A stretch of 64,000 nucleotides of DNA from Alterluteimonas quercicellularis (lineage in GTDB: Bacteria > Pseudomonadota > Gammaproteobacteria > Xanthomonadales > Xanthomonadaceae). Positions within the stretch are counted from its first letter, which is position 1, and every line of letters begins with the position of its first letter. The translations under genes and the position numbers were made by a program. The DNA is taken from assembly GCF_021191635.1 (NCBI RefSeq), contig NZ_JAIWPR010000016.1:34776-98775 (forward strand), in the 5' to 3' direction. Shown here one piece after another: positions 20,041 through 28,996 of the stretch. The notes under the pieces are model-generated. The model was not told the origin of the DNA. It was given only the letters and a program-made list of their open reading frames with translations, and did no database searches.

Positions 20041-20237
20041 CGCAGGTCGCGCGCAAGCGCGCTCCTGCGACGACGAAAGCGCCACGATGACCCGTAGGAG
20101 CGGGGGGCCGCCCGCGGGGGATTGCCACCCGCGGCGGGGCCCCCGGCCAAGCGCCCGGGGGGCCCGGGCGCGGGCGGCGCCCCCCCCCCCCCGGGCCCCC
20201 CCCCCCCCCCCCGCCCCCCCCCCCCCGCTCCTGCGAC
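20041..20237. repeat. Damaged REP-like repeats with poly-C/G block
   Basis: TCGCGCGCAAGCGCGCTCCT at 20047-20066 is one REP arm. A second unit starts GTAGGAGCG at 20094 and ends GCTCCTGCGAC at 20237. Between them (20103-20226) the sequence is almost only C and G in long runs. It lies between the convergent ispA and DUF4870 genes. The low-complexity interior is probably not real sequence. Confidence 0.75.
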
Positions 20238-20242
20238 TTCGC

Positions 20243-20680
20243 CTACCCGATCAGGCGAATGCTCAGCGGGTAGCGGTACGGCTCGCCGTTGAAGGCCTTG
20301 ACCGCGGCGACGACGCTGAACACCAGCCACAGCAGGCCGATGATGCCGGCCGCCGCCAGCAGAGCCAGGCCGGCCGGCAGGGTCAGGATCGCGCCCAGGC
20401 CCAGGGTGAGCACGGTGACGCCGACCAGCGCCACCGCGATCGCGCAGGCCACCAGCGCGTAGATCAGCATGCTGAGGTTGAAGTTGACCGCCTCGCGCGC
20501 GTGCTCGGCGACGAAGGGCGAATCGTCGCGCTTGAGCAGCCAGATCGCCCCCGCGCCGACCACGCCGGCGACGCCGGCCAGCCAGCTCGTGAGCAGGGCC
20601 AGCACCAGCGCGGTCAGGTGCGCGGCGGCGGCCCAGTTGCGCTCGCCGGATGTGACGGTGAAGGCTTCGGTGCTGGACAT
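20243..20680 (-). CDS. DUF4870 (Tic20-like) membrane protein A
   Basis: The 145-residue product has the DUF4870 pattern: a short soluble start (SGERNWAAAAHLTALVLALL), then WLLKRDDSPFVAEHAREAVNFNLS, and about four membrane helices ending in AVKAFNGEPYRYPLSIRLIG. The function of the family is not established. The ATG at 20680 has a strong ribosome site, GGAGGAGCC, upstream; the longer upstream frame is not needed. It is the downstream member of a tandem pair with the paralogue at 20838-21263. Confidence 0.85.
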   Translation of the reverse strand: MSSTEAFTVTSGERNWAAAAHLTALVLALLTSWLAGVAGVVGAGAIWLLKRDDSPFVAEHAREAVNFNLSMLIYALVACAIAVALVGVTVLTLGLGAILTLPAGLALLAAAGIIGLLWLVFSVVAAVKAFNGEPYRYPLSIRLIG

Positions 20681-20837
20681 GTCGGCTCCTCCGGGACGGC
20701 GCGGGCATCGCGCCCTCCCCCGCATCATGGGTCCGCGAACACCCCGGGCCAACCCAACCGATGGCACCCCGGCCTGCCTCCGCGGCCCGTCCGCGGCATC
20801 GCGCGCCCGCCCCGCGGACGCGCAGTCTCGCCTTACT

Positions 20838-21263
20838 TCACTTCACCAGCCGGATCGCGAACGGATAGCGGTAGGCGATGCCGTCGTTGGACTTGACCGC
20901 GGCGACGATGATGAACACCAGCGCGACCAGACCGATGATCCCCATCAGCGGGCCGATCACCAGGAAGCCGATCCCCAGGGTCAGCACGCCGAGCAGGAAC
21001 AGCACCGCCATGATCAGGGCGATGGTGATGTTGAAGTTCAGCGCCTCCTTGGCCTGGTCGTCGACGAAGGGCATGGTCTCGCGCTTGAGCAGCCAGATCA
21101 GCAGCGGCCCGAGCACGCAGCCGATGCTGGCGGCCCAGCCCGCGGTGACCAGGCCGCCGAGCAGCGCGGAGAGATGGGCGAACATCGCCCACTGCCGCTG
21201 CTCGGCGCTGATGCCGTTCTTGTCGACGGGCGCGGGCGGTGCGGGTTCGTAGGGGTCGGTCAT
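20838..21263 (-). CDS. DUF4870 (Tic20-like) membrane protein B
   Basis: The 141-residue paralogue of the next gene shares the motif WLLKRETMPFVDDQAKEALN and the C-terminal NDGIAYRYPFAIRLVK. Its N-terminus is Pro-rich (MTDPYEPAPPAPVDKNG). About four membrane segments are seen. The start at 21263 has AGGAG upstream (CCCAGGAGACGCGCC). It reads toward paralogue A with a gap of about 157 bp. The family is widespread and of unknown role; no partner in the neighbourhood explains it. Confidence 0.85.
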   Translation of the reverse strand: MTDPYEPAPPAPVDKNGISAEQRQWAMFAHLSALLGGLVTAGWAASIGCVLGPLLIWLLKRETMPFVDDQAKEALNFNITIALIMAVLFLLGVLTLGIGFLVIGPLMGIIGLVALVFIIVAAVKSNDGIAYRYPFAIRLVK

Positions 21264-21306
21264 GGCGCGTCTCCTGGGATCGGCGCCGGTCGGCGCCCCG
21301 CCATTC

Positions 21307-21485
21307 TAGAGCGGGTCATGTACTTTGGAGTGCGTCGTCCGCGCGCCTGGGCCGCCACGAGGCCAGGCGCGGTCCGCCGGCAAGGCCGGCCCCCGGTCCC
21401 AAGGCCGCCACCCGGCCGAGCGGCGGGCCCCGCGCGCGCGGACGTCTTCTTGAATGCAGTGCTTCGAAGTGCATGACACGCTCCA
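21307..21485. mobile_element. 179-bp inverted-repeat (MITE-like) element, copy A
   Basis: It begins TAGAGCGGGTCATGTACTT and ends GAAGTGCATGACACGCTCCA, so the ends are imperfect inverted repeats of about 19 bp. Copy B lies at 49630-49808. The two copies share an identical 50-bp block (21337-21386 and 49660-49709) and an identical 26-bp block (21449-21474 and 49772-49797). The interior holds a bulged hairpin (GCGCCTGGGCC pairing with GGCCAGGCGC) and a palindrome around TTCGAA. It carries no credible gene. It lies between the DUF4870 gene and pmbA. Confidence 0.75.
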
Positions 21486-21487
21486 TG

Positions 21488-22882
21488 TCAACCGGTGCCG
21501 GCGACGGTCATCCGCTCGACCAGGATCGGCCCGGTGCGGATGTGCGAGCGCGGATCGATCTCGCTGCCCACCGCGCGGATGCCCGCGAACATCTCGCGCA
21601 GGCGGCCGGCGATGGTGATGCCGTCCACCGCGTAGGCGATCTCGCCGCCCTCCACCCAGAAGCCGGCGGCGCCGCGCGAGTAGTCGCCGGTCACGGCGTT
21701 GACGCCCTGCCCCATCAGTTCGGTCACCAGCAGGCCGCGGCCCAGGTCGCGCACCATCGAGGCCAGGTCGCCGGCGTTGGCCGCCACCTCGATGTTGTGC
21801 ACGCCGCCGGCGTTGGCCGTGGTCTGCAGGCCGAGCTTGCGCGCCGAGTAGCTGCCGAGCACGTAGCGCTGCAGCACGCCGTCCTCGACCAGCGCCGATT
21901 CGCGGGTGGCCACGCCCTCGTCGTCGAAGGCCGCCGAGCGCAGGCCGCGCATCAGGAACGGCCGCTCGCGGACCGAGAACCAGCCAGGGAACAGCCGCTC
22001 GCCGACGCTGTCGAGCAGGAAGCTGGCGCGCCGGTACTGGGCGCTGCCCGAGACCGCGCCCAGCAGGTGCCCGACCAGCGAGCGCGCCGTCTCGGTGGAG
22101 AACAGCACCGGGCAGTCGCCGGTCGGCACGGTGCGCGGGTCCAGCCGCGCCAGCGCGCGCTCGGCGGCCTTGCGCCCGACCGCCGCGGGCGATTCCAGGT
22201 CCTCGCGCGCCAGCGCCATCGTGTACCAGCCGTCGCGCTGCATCGCCTCGCCCTCGCCGGCGATCAGCGCGCAGCCCAGGCTGTGGTGGGTGTCGCGGCT
22301 GGCGCCGAGGAAGCCGTGCGAGTTGGCGTACACGCCCAGCGACTGTCCGCTGCCCATCGAGGCGCCGTCGGAGTTGGCGATGCGCGGGTCGGCGTCGCGA
22401 CCGGCCGCCTCGCAGGCCAGCGCCAGCTCGACCGCCGCGTCCGCCTCCAGCGCCCACGGGTGCCAGCTGTCGAACTCGCGCAGGTCCGTGGCCATCAGCG
22501 CCGCGTCGGCCAGGCCCGCGGCGGGGTCCTCCTCGGTGTAGCGGGCGATCGCGCAGGCCTGCTCGACCGTGGCCTCCAGGCTGCCGGCGCGCAGGTCGGC
22601 GGTGCTGGCGCTGCCCTTGCGGCGCCCGAAGTAGACCGTGACCGCGACGCCGCGGTCGTGCGAGGCCTCCACCGTCTCCACCTCGCCCAGGCGCACACCG
22701 ACGTTGAGCCCGCGCTCCTCGGAGCAGGCCACCTCGGCCTGGTCGGCGCCGCGCGCACGGCACAGCGCGAGCGCGCGCCGCGACACCTCGGCGAGCTGGT
22801 CGAGGCGCGCGGCGGCGTCGGTGTCGAGGTCGGGCGCGTGGGCAAGAGCGGCGAGGTTCGGGGTCAATGGCTTATCCTGCAC
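21488..22882 (-). CDS. pmbA: Metalloprotease subunit PmbA/TldE
   Basis: PmbA (TldE) pairs with TldD to form a protease that processes peptides such as microcin B17 and the CcdA antitoxin. The product is about 464 residues from the GTG at 22882 ([17 protein letters not shown]); a TTG at 22915 is possible, so the start is uncertain. Family segments are [59 protein letters not shown] and [20 protein letters not shown]. It lacks the HExxxH zinc site, as expected for this subunit. Its partner gene tldD lies 686 bp away on the same strand beyond yjgA. Confidence 0.92.
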   Translation of the reverse strand: MQDKPLTPNLAALAHAPDLDTDAAARLDQLAEVSRRALALCRARGADQAEVACSEERGLNVGVRLGEVETVEASHDRGVAVTVYFGRRKGSASTADLRAGSLEATVEQACAIARYTEEDPAAGLADAALMATDLREFDSWHPWALEADAAVELALACEAAGRDADPRIANSDGASMGSGQSLGVYANSHGFLGASRDTHHSLGCALIAGEGEAMQRDGWYTMALAREDLESPAAVGRKAAERALARLDPRTVPTGDCPVLFSTETARSLVGHLLGAVSGSAQYRRASFLLDSVGERLFPGWFSVRERPFLMRGLRSAAFDDEGVATRESALVEDGVLQRYVLGSYSARKLGLQTTANAGGVHNIEVAANAGDLASMVRDLGRGLLVTELMGQGVNAVTGDYSRGAAGFWVEGGEIAYAVDGITIAGRLREMFAGIRAVGSEIDPRSHIRTGPILVERMTVAGTG

Positions 22883-22950
22883 GGGAAGGGTCCGGGGCGG
22901 CGCGCGCCGGGCCAATGCGCCGGCGCAGGGCCGGGCGAGGAACGGAACGC

Positions 22951-23493
22951 ATGCGCGGCATCGACGAAGACACCGGCGAGTACCTGTCGCCCAGCCGCAG
23001 CCAGCAGCGCCGCGAGGCGCTGGAGGTGCTGGCCCTGGGCGAGCGGCTGGCGGGGCTGAGCCCGGCGCAGCTCGAGCGCCTGCCGGTGCCCGAGCGGCTG
23101 CTGCCGCACATCGCCGAGGCGCGCCGCATCACCTCGCACATCGCGCGCAAGCGCCAGCTCGCCTACCTGGCCAAGCAGATGCGCCGCGAGGACGACGAGA
23201 CGCTGGAGGCGATCCGCGACGCGCTCGACGCCGGCGGCGAGGCCGCGCGCCAGGAGACCGCGCTGCTGCACCGCGCCGAGCAGTGGCGCGAGCGGCTGAT
23301 CGACGAGGGCGACGCCGCGCTGGCCGAACTGCTCGACGCGCACCCGGCCGCCGACCGCCAGCACCTGCGCCAGCTCGCGCGCAACGCCGCCCAGGAGCGC
23401 GCGCGGAACAAGCCGCCGCATGCGCAGCGGGAGTTGTTCAGGCTGCTGCGCGAGGCGCTCGCGCAGCAGCCGGGATTGGAGATCGGGGACTAG
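22951..23493 (+). CDS. yjgA: DUF615 ribosome-associated protein YjgA (DarP)
   Basis: DarP/YjgA binds late 50S assembly intermediates. The 180-residue, highly charged alpha-helical product has the family pattern [20 protein letters not shown], then [18 protein letters not shown] and [19 protein letters not shown]. The ATG at 22951 follows GAGGAACGGAACGC. The last residues (about GLEIGD) and the TAG stop fall inside a GGGATTC-type repeat, so the C-terminus has been shaped by that insertion. It is divergent from pmbA and convergent with tldD. Confidence 0.92.
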   Translation: MRGIDEDTGEYLSPSRSQQRREALEVLALGERLAGLSPAQLERLPVPERLLPHIAEARRITSHIARKRQLAYLAKQMRREDDETLEAIRDALDAGGEAARQETALLHRAEQWRERLIDEGDAALAELLDAHPAADRQHLRQLARNAAQERARNKPPHAQRELFRLLREALAQQPGLEIGD

Positions 23494-23566
23494 GGATTCG
23501 GGACTGCGCCGGGGGCTCCGCGGTGCGCCGTTGCCGATCCCCGATCCCGACTGCCGATTCCCGGCG
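23483..23566. repeat. GGGATTC-type palindromic repeat between yjgA and tldD
   Basis: The left arm (GGAGATCGGGGACTAGGGAT) and the right arm (GATCCCCGATCCCGACTGCC) are inverted copies of the unit found inside dnaE. This copy contains the yjgA stop codon and ends just before the tldD stop, so it forms the whole space between two convergent genes. It may serve as a terminator-like hairpin. Confidence 0.75.
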
Positions 23567-23567
23567 C

Positions 23568-25019
23568 TCACGCCCTCGTCCCGCCCACCGTCAGTCCGTC
23601 GATCAGCAGCGAGGGCTGGCCCACGCCGACCGGCACGCTCTGCCCGTCCTTGCCGCAGATGCCCACGCCGTCGTCGAGGGCGAGGTCGTGGCCGATCCGG
23701 GTCACCTTGCGCATGGTCTCCGGGCCGTTGCCGATCAGCGTGGCGCCCTTGACCGGCGCGGTGATGCGCCCGTCCTCGATCAGGTAGGCCTCGGTGGCCG
23801 AGAACACGTACTTGCCGCTGGTGATGTCGACCTGGCCGCCGCCGAAGTTGACCGCGTACAGGCCGCGCTTCACCGAGCGGATCATGTCCTCGGGATCGTC
23901 CTGGCCGGCCAGCATGTAGGTGTTGGTCATGCGCGGCATGACCCGGTGCGAGAACGACTCGCGGCGGCCGTTGCCGGTCGGCGCCACGCCCATCAGGCGG
24001 GCGTTGTGGGTGTCCTGCATGTAGCCGGCCAGCACACCGTCCTCGATCAGCGTGGTGCAGCGGGTGGGCGTGCCCTCGTCGTCGACGTCGAGCGAGCCGC
24101 GCCGGCCCGGCAGGGTGCCGTCGTCGACGATGGTGACGCCCTTCGCCGCGACCCGCTCGCCGATGCGGCCGGCGTAGGTGCTGGTGCCCTTGCGGTTGAA
24201 GTCGCCCTCCAGGCCGTGGCCCACCGCCTCGTGCAGCAGCACGCCGGGCCAGCCGTGGCCGAGCACCACCGGCATCACCCCGGCCGGCGCGTCCACCGCG
24301 TCCAGGTTGACCAGCGCCTGCCGCAGCGCCTCGCGCGCGAAGCGCTCGGGGCGGCCGTCGGCCAGCAGCTCCTCGTAGCCGTAGCGGCCGCCGTAGCCGG
24401 CGTAGCCCGACTCGCGGCGGCCGTCCTGCTCCACGATCACCTGCACGTTGAGCCGCACCAGTGGCCGCACGTCGCCGGCCATCACCCCGTCGGAGCGCGC
24501 GACCAGCACGGTGTCGACGGTGCCCGACAGGCTCACCATCACCTGCTTCACCCGCGGATCGGCGGCGCGCAGCAGGCGGTCGACGCGGCGCAGCGCCTCG
24601 ACCTTGGCCGCGCTGTCGAGGCCCTCGACGGGATCGATCGCCGGGTACAGGCGGGCGCGCGCCGGCCGTCCGGCGTCGGCGCGCTGCGGCGCCAGCGCGC
24701 GGCCGTCGCGGGAGATCGCGCGCGCCGAGGCCGAGGCCGCCAGCAGCGCCTCCACGTCGAGATCGTCGGAGTAGGCGAACCCGGTCTTCTCGCCGGCGAT
24801 CGCGCGCACGCCCACGCCCTGCTCGATCGAGTGCGTGCCGTCCTTGACGATGCCGTCCTCCATGCTCCAGCCCTCGCGGCGCGAATGCTGGAAGTACAGG
24901 TCGCCGAAGTCGATCCCGGGGCCCAGCAGGGCGGAGAACGCGCGGTCGAGCTGGCGGTCGTCGAGGCCGGCGGGCGACAGCAGCCGGGACTGGGCGAGGA
25001 CGAGCGGGGAATCGGTCAT
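23568..25019 (-). CDS. tldD: Metalloprotease subunit TldD
   Basis: TldD is the zinc-bearing half of the TldD/TldE protease. The 483-residue product has the HEAVGH metal site at about residues 262-267 within GWPGVLLHEAVGHGLEGDFN. It also has FGDLYFQHSRREGWSMEDGI near the N-terminus, which contributes to the groove, and the C-terminal KVTRIGHDLALDDGVGICGK. The start ATG is at 25019. It shares a strand with pmbA and lies downstream of yhdP by about 47 bp, matching the yhdP-tldD neighbourhood of enterobacteria. Confidence 0.96.
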   Translation of the reverse strand: MTDSPLVLAQSRLLSPAGLDDRQLDRAFSALLGPGIDFGDLYFQHSRREGWSMEDGIVKDGTHSIEQGVGVRAIAGEKTGFAYSDDLDVEALLAASASARAISRDGRALAPQRADAGRPARARLYPAIDPVEGLDSAAKVEALRRVDRLLRAADPRVKQVMVSLSGTVDTVLVARSDGVMAGDVRPLVRLNVQVIVEQDGRRESGYAGYGGRYGYEELLADGRPERFAREALRQALVNLDAVDAPAGVMPVVLGHGWPGVLLHEAVGHGLEGDFNRKGTSTYAGRIGERVAAKGVTIVDDGTLPGRRGSLDVDDEGTPTRCTTLIEDGVLAGYMQDTHNARLMGVAPTGNGRRESFSHRVMPRMTNTYMLAGQDDPEDMIRSVKRGLYAVNFGGGQVDITSGKYVFSATEAYLIEDGRITAPVKGATLIGNGPETMRKVTRIGHDLALDDGVGICGKDGQSVPVGVGQPSLLIDGLTVGGTRA

Positions 25020-25066
25020 CCTGGCAGGATGGGGGCGCGCCCGGGAGCGCGCAAGGCGAGCGCGCT

Positions 25067-28000
25067 CTAGAGCTGCGGCGGCTGCGGCGGCGGCGCCGTG
25101 CCGCGCGACTGCTCGGCGCGGATCACTTCCACCTTCGGGTCCGCCCACGGGCCGGTCACCCGGTAGGTGCTGGCGCCGAGCTCGCCCAGCGGGCGGCGCA
25201 GCACGGCGTTGGCGGCCGCGCCCACCGCCGCGCCGAGCGGGCCGCCGGCGATCGCGCCGACCGCGGTCAGCAGGTTGCCCGACTTCGGATGCACGTCGAT
25301 GGTCTGGTCGTAGGCCTGCGCGCGCAGGTCGGCGCTGCCGGCGATGCGGATCTCGGCGGCCGGGCCGTCGATCACCAGGTGCTCGGCGCGGGCGAGGCCG
25401 CCGCCGAAGCGGACCTCGCCGCCGATCCGGTTGAAGGCGAAGCCCTTGTCGAAGAAGTCGCGGAAGTCCAGGGTCAGCCGCCGCGGCAGTTCGGCCACGC
25501 TGAGCAGCCCGAGCACGCGCCCGGCGCCCGGCTCCACGTCGACCAGCTGTCCCTCCTTCACCAACAGCGACAGCCGGCCGTCCAGCGCGTCCACGCGGAA
25601 GCCCGCGGGGCTGCCCGGCCAGGCGGCCTCGAGGCGGATCTCGCCGTCGCCGCCGCGCAGGCGCACGCCCTGGCCGAGCCCGGCCAGCAGCGCACCGTAG
25701 TCCTCGCTGCGCACGTTGGCGTCGATGCGGGTGCGCTGGGCGGCGCCGCGGCCGCTCCAGTCGCCGGTCACGTCGATGCGCTGGTCGGGCCCGCTCGCCT
25801 GCAGCTGCTCGATGCGCAGGCCGTCGGCGGCGGGCCGGGTGCGCAGCCGCGCCTGTCCCAGCTGCACCGTGCCCACGCGCAGGTCGGCCACGTCGACGCG
25901 CAGCTCCGGCAGCCGCGCGGGATCGAGCGCGTCGTCGGCGGGCGGTGCGGGCGCCTGCGCCGTCGCGGCGGCAGGCGCGGGCATGGCGCCCGCCGGGCGC
26001 TGCCAGTGCATCCGCTCGAACCGCGCCACCACCGGCCCGGCGCCGTCGGGCAGCTGCACCGATCCGGCCAGCGCCGCGCCTTCGAAGCCCAGCGAGGTGC
26101 CGCCGGCCACCGGGGCGGCGCGGATGCGCACGTCGGCGAAGCTGCCGCCCAGCAGCGCGAGCCGGTCCACCTGCAGGTCGATGCGGCGCAGCGGCACGCC
26201 GCCGCCGTCGCCGCCTGCGGCCAGCAGGCCGACCCAATCGGTCGCGGCGAGCGCCCCCGTGCGCCCGGTCAGCACCAGCCCGGAGGCCGGCGGCGCCGGC
26301 GCCGCGGCACCGCCCAGGGCGATCCCCAGGCCGGTGGCGGCGGCGCCGGTGCGGGCGCGCAGGGCGAGCCGGTCGCCCAGGCGCACCGCCACCTCGTGGC
26401 CGGCCGTCTCGATCGGCAGGTCCATGCGCACCTCGGCGGCCAGCGCCTCCGCGGCGGGCTTCTCCAGCGGCACCGGCAGCGCCAGCGCGGTGCCGCGCAG
26501 GTCCGAGCGCAGGCGCAGCACCGGCGGCGCGTCGCGCCCCGCCTGCGCCTGCGGCACCTCCACCCCGACCGACCAGGCGGAGCGGCCGCTGGCATGCGGG
26601 CGCAGCCAGTCCAGCGCGTCCACGCGGTCGATCAGCGCAGCCACCGGCAGCTCGGTGCGCAGTTCGCCCTCGAAGACGTGCGCGGGATCGCGGACGTGGC
26701 CGGGGCCCGCGGCCAGGCTCAGGCGACCCGGGCGGTCCTCGACCCGCACCGCCAGATCGGCGGCCGACAGCCCGCGGGCGTCGTAGCGCAGCGCACCGCG
26801 CACCTGGTCGAGCCGCAGCGTCCATGCCGGCTCGCTCACCCGCACCCCGTCCAGCGCGACCTCGCCGTCGATCGCCGGCAGCCCGCCCCCGCGCAGCCCC
26901 AGCATCATCGCGAAGCGGCCCCGCGCCGGGCCTTCGGCGCGCAGGCCGTCCAGTACGTCCAGCCCCTCGTACAGCGGCGTCTGCCGCAGCATCGCGAACA
27001 TCGCCGCGACGTCGGCGGTGGCGTCGGCACCGACCCGCAGTTCGGCGTCGCGGAAGGCGGCGATGCCGCCCTCCAGCCGCGGCAGCTCGACCCCGGCCAC
27101 CGCGCCGCTGCCACGCACGTGGAAACCGTCGGCGACGAAGCGCACGCGGCCGCCCAGGCGCTCCAGCGGCGGCCAGTCGGGCCGGAACCGCAGCGTCAGG
27201 CCCGACAGCTCGGCCTCGGCGAGGAAGGTGCCCGGCGCGAGGCGGCCGGGTTCGGCGCGGAACGGCCAGTCGTCGAGATCGCCGGACACCACCGCGCGGC
27301 CGTTGCGCACGCGGCCCGCGCGCAGCGCATCGTCCAGCCAGCCGATCGCCGCCTCCGACATCTCGTGGTGCAGCCAGAAGCGCGAGGCCGTCGTCACGTC
27401 CGCCTCGTCCACCTCGGCGGCGAGGTCGATCCAGGGGCGGCTGCCGTCGCCCTGGAAGCGCAGCCCGCCGCGCACGTCGGCGCCGTAGCCGTCTCCGTCG
27501 ATCCGCAGCGCGGGCGTCGCGACCTCCCAGCCGTCGTCGCCGCGCCAGGCGACGATGCGCCCGCGCACGCCGAACAGGTGCGGCGCCGAGAAGCCGCCCG
27601 GCCAGTCCAGCCGCCAGCGCGCGGCGGCGTCGGGCTCGAACACGATCCCGCCGGCGTCGCCCGACAGCCGGCCGGCGACCGCGGACAGCCCAGGGCGCTC
27701 GCCCACGGGCGCGAACGACAGCCCCTCCACCCGCGCCTGCAGGCGCAGGTCGCCATCGGCGTGGCGCACGTACTCGACGTCGTGCAGCACCGCGCCGGGC
27801 CGGGCCGCGCGCAGCCAGGCGCGCAGGCCTTCGCCGAGCCGGTCCGACAGCGGCAGCAGCGCCAGCAGCGGTCCCGCGTCGACCCGCTGCGCGACGAAGG
27901 CCTGCCGCGCGCCGCCGGCGAACACCGCGCCGTCGAGCGACTGCGCGGCGCCTCCGGTCCGCAGCCGCAGGCGCCGCGCGTCCAGTCGCCAGCCGCCGTC

Positions 28001-28903
28001 GGCCAGACGCCATTCCAGGTCGGCGTCGAGCCGCTCGAAGCGCGCCTCGTCGGCGGCGGGCTCGGCGGCCAGGGCCTGCACCGCCACGTCCTCGAGGTCG
28101 GCGCGGGCGCGCACGCCGACGATCCGCCGCGCCTGCAGCGAGACCCATGCGCCGGCGTCGCCGTGGCCGTCCACCACCGCCACGCCGGCGTGGCGCAGCA
28201 GCGGCGACCAGCCGTCGAGGTCGGCGCGCTCGATGCCGGCCCAGGCGCGGCCGTCGCCGCTGGCGCGCGACAGCGTCAGCGCCATGCGCATCGGCGCGCC
28301 CGACTCCACCCGCCAGGCGCGGGCCGCGGCGCGCACGCGGTCGCCGTCCACGCGCAGGCGCACGTCGATGCGCGGCACGTGGGTCTGCAGCCCGATCCCC
28401 GGCGCGTCGATGTCCAGGCGGCCGCCGAGCACCTGCACCTCGCCCAGGCGCTCGAGGCCGGCGAAGGGGTCCTCGCCGTCGGCCTGCTCGCCCGGCAGCC
28501 CGCGCACGTGCCAGCTGCCGTCGTCGCGCCGCTGCAGGTGCAGGTGCACGTTGCGCAGGCGCAGCTCGGTCAGCGAGCGTCCCGGCAGCAGGCCGGCGTA
28601 CTGCGAGACCAGGATCTCCGCCGCGCCGACCGACACCGGCTGCGCGCCTTCGCCGATGCGCAGGCCGCCCACGCGCAGCAGCGGCCCGCGCCGGGTCCAC
28701 TCGGTCTCCAGGGTGTCGAAGCGCACCGGACGGCCGCTGCGCTCGCTCAGCCATTGCGCGACCCGCTCCGGGTGGCGCTCGGCCAGCGGCAGCAGCAGCT
28801 GCGAGGCGACGCCGGCGGTCAGCGCCATCAGCACCAGCACCAGCGCGAGCAGGTACCACAGCCACGTCCCGGCGCGACCCGCATGGCGGCGCATGGCGGT
28901 CAT
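25067..28903 (-). CDS. yhdP: AsmA-like phospholipid transport protein YhdP
   Basis: YhdP-family proteins span the envelope and help move phospholipids to the outer membrane. The product is about 1278 residues. It has an N-terminal membrane helix (WLWYLLALVLVLMALTAGVA) and a very long, repetitive beta-rich periplasmic region. The conserved C-terminus includes LLSVAELPRRLTLDFRDFFD, KGFAFNRIGGEVRFGGG and IDVHPKSGNLLTAVGAIAGG. The exact start is uncertain (28903, 28894 or 28945); all precede the same helix. The RNase G gene rng lies directly upstream on the same strand. Confidence 0.92.
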   Translation of the reverse strand: MTAMRRHAGRAGTWLWYLLALVLVLMALTAGVASQLLLPLAERHPERVAQWLSERSGRPVRFDTLETEWTRRGPLLRVGGLRIGEGAQPVSVGAAEILVSQYAGLLPGRSLTELRLRNVHLHLQRRDDGSWHVRGLPGEQADGEDPFAGLERLGEVQVLGGRLDIDAPGIGLQTHVPRIDVRLRVDGDRVRAAARAWRVESGAPMRMALTLSRASGDGRAWAGIERADLDGWSPLLRHAGVAVVDGHGDAGAWVSLQARRIVGVRARADLEDVAVQALAAEPAADEARFERLDADLEWRLADGGWRLDARRLRLRTGGAAQSLDGAVFAGGARQAFVAQRVDAGPLLALLPLSDRLGEGLRAWLRAARPGAVLHDVEYVRHADGDLRLQARVEGLSFAPVGERPGLSAVAGRLSGDAGGIVFEPDAAARWRLDWPGGFSAPHLFGVRGRIVAWRGDDGWEVATPALRIDGDGYGADVRGGLRFQGDGSRPWIDLAAEVDEADVTTASRFWLHHEMSEAAIGWLDDALRAGRVRNGRAVVSGDLDDWPFRAEPGRLAPGTFLAEAELSGLTLRFRPDWPPLERLGGRVRFVADGFHVRGSGAVAGVELPRLEGGIAAFRDAELRVGADATADVAAMFAMLRQTPLYEGLDVLDGLRAEGPARGRFAMMLGLRGGGLPAIDGEVALDGVRVSEPAWTLRLDQVRGALRYDARGLSAADLAVRVEDRPGRLSLAAGPGHVRDPAHVFEGELRTELPVAALIDRVDALDWLRPHASGRSAWSVGVEVPQAQAGRDAPPVLRLRSDLRGTALALPVPLEKPAAEALAAEVRMDLPIETAGHEVAVRLGDRLALRARTGAAATGLGIALGGAAAPAPPASGLVLTGRTGALAATDWVGLLAAGGDGGGVPLRRIDLQVDRLALLGGSFADVRIRAAPVAGGTSLGFEGAALAGSVQLPDGAGPVVARFERMHWQRPAGAMPAPAAATAQAPAPPADDALDPARLPELRVDVADLRVGTVQLGQARLRTRPAADGLRIEQLQASGPDQRIDVTGDWSGRGAAQRTRIDANVRSEDYGALLAGLGQGVRLRGGDGEIRLEAAWPGSPAGFRVDALDGRLSLLVKEGQLVDVEPGAGRVLGLLSVAELPRRLTLDFRDFFDKGFAFNRIGGEVRFGGGLARAEHLVIDGPAAEIRIAGSADLRAQAYDQTIDVHPKSGNLLTAVGAIAGGPLGAAVGAAANAVLRRPLGELGASTYRVTGPWADPKVEVIRAEQSRGTAPPPQPPQL

Positions 28904-28954
28904 CCGCGACGCGGCCCCCTCACCCCCACCGCGCACGACCGGCAACCGGAAACC

Positions 28955-28992
28955 CCGCTTTCCCGAATCCCGAATCCCGATTCCCGATTCCC
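28955..28992. repeat. GGGATTC-type repeat, single arm, between rng and yhdP
   Basis: Tandem CCCGAATCCCGAATCCCGAT units lie in the gap between the rng stop and the yhdP start. They match one arm of the dnaE and yjgA-tldD palindromes. The second arm is missing, so this is a partial copy. Confidence 0.7.
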
Positions 28993-28996
28993 GGCT

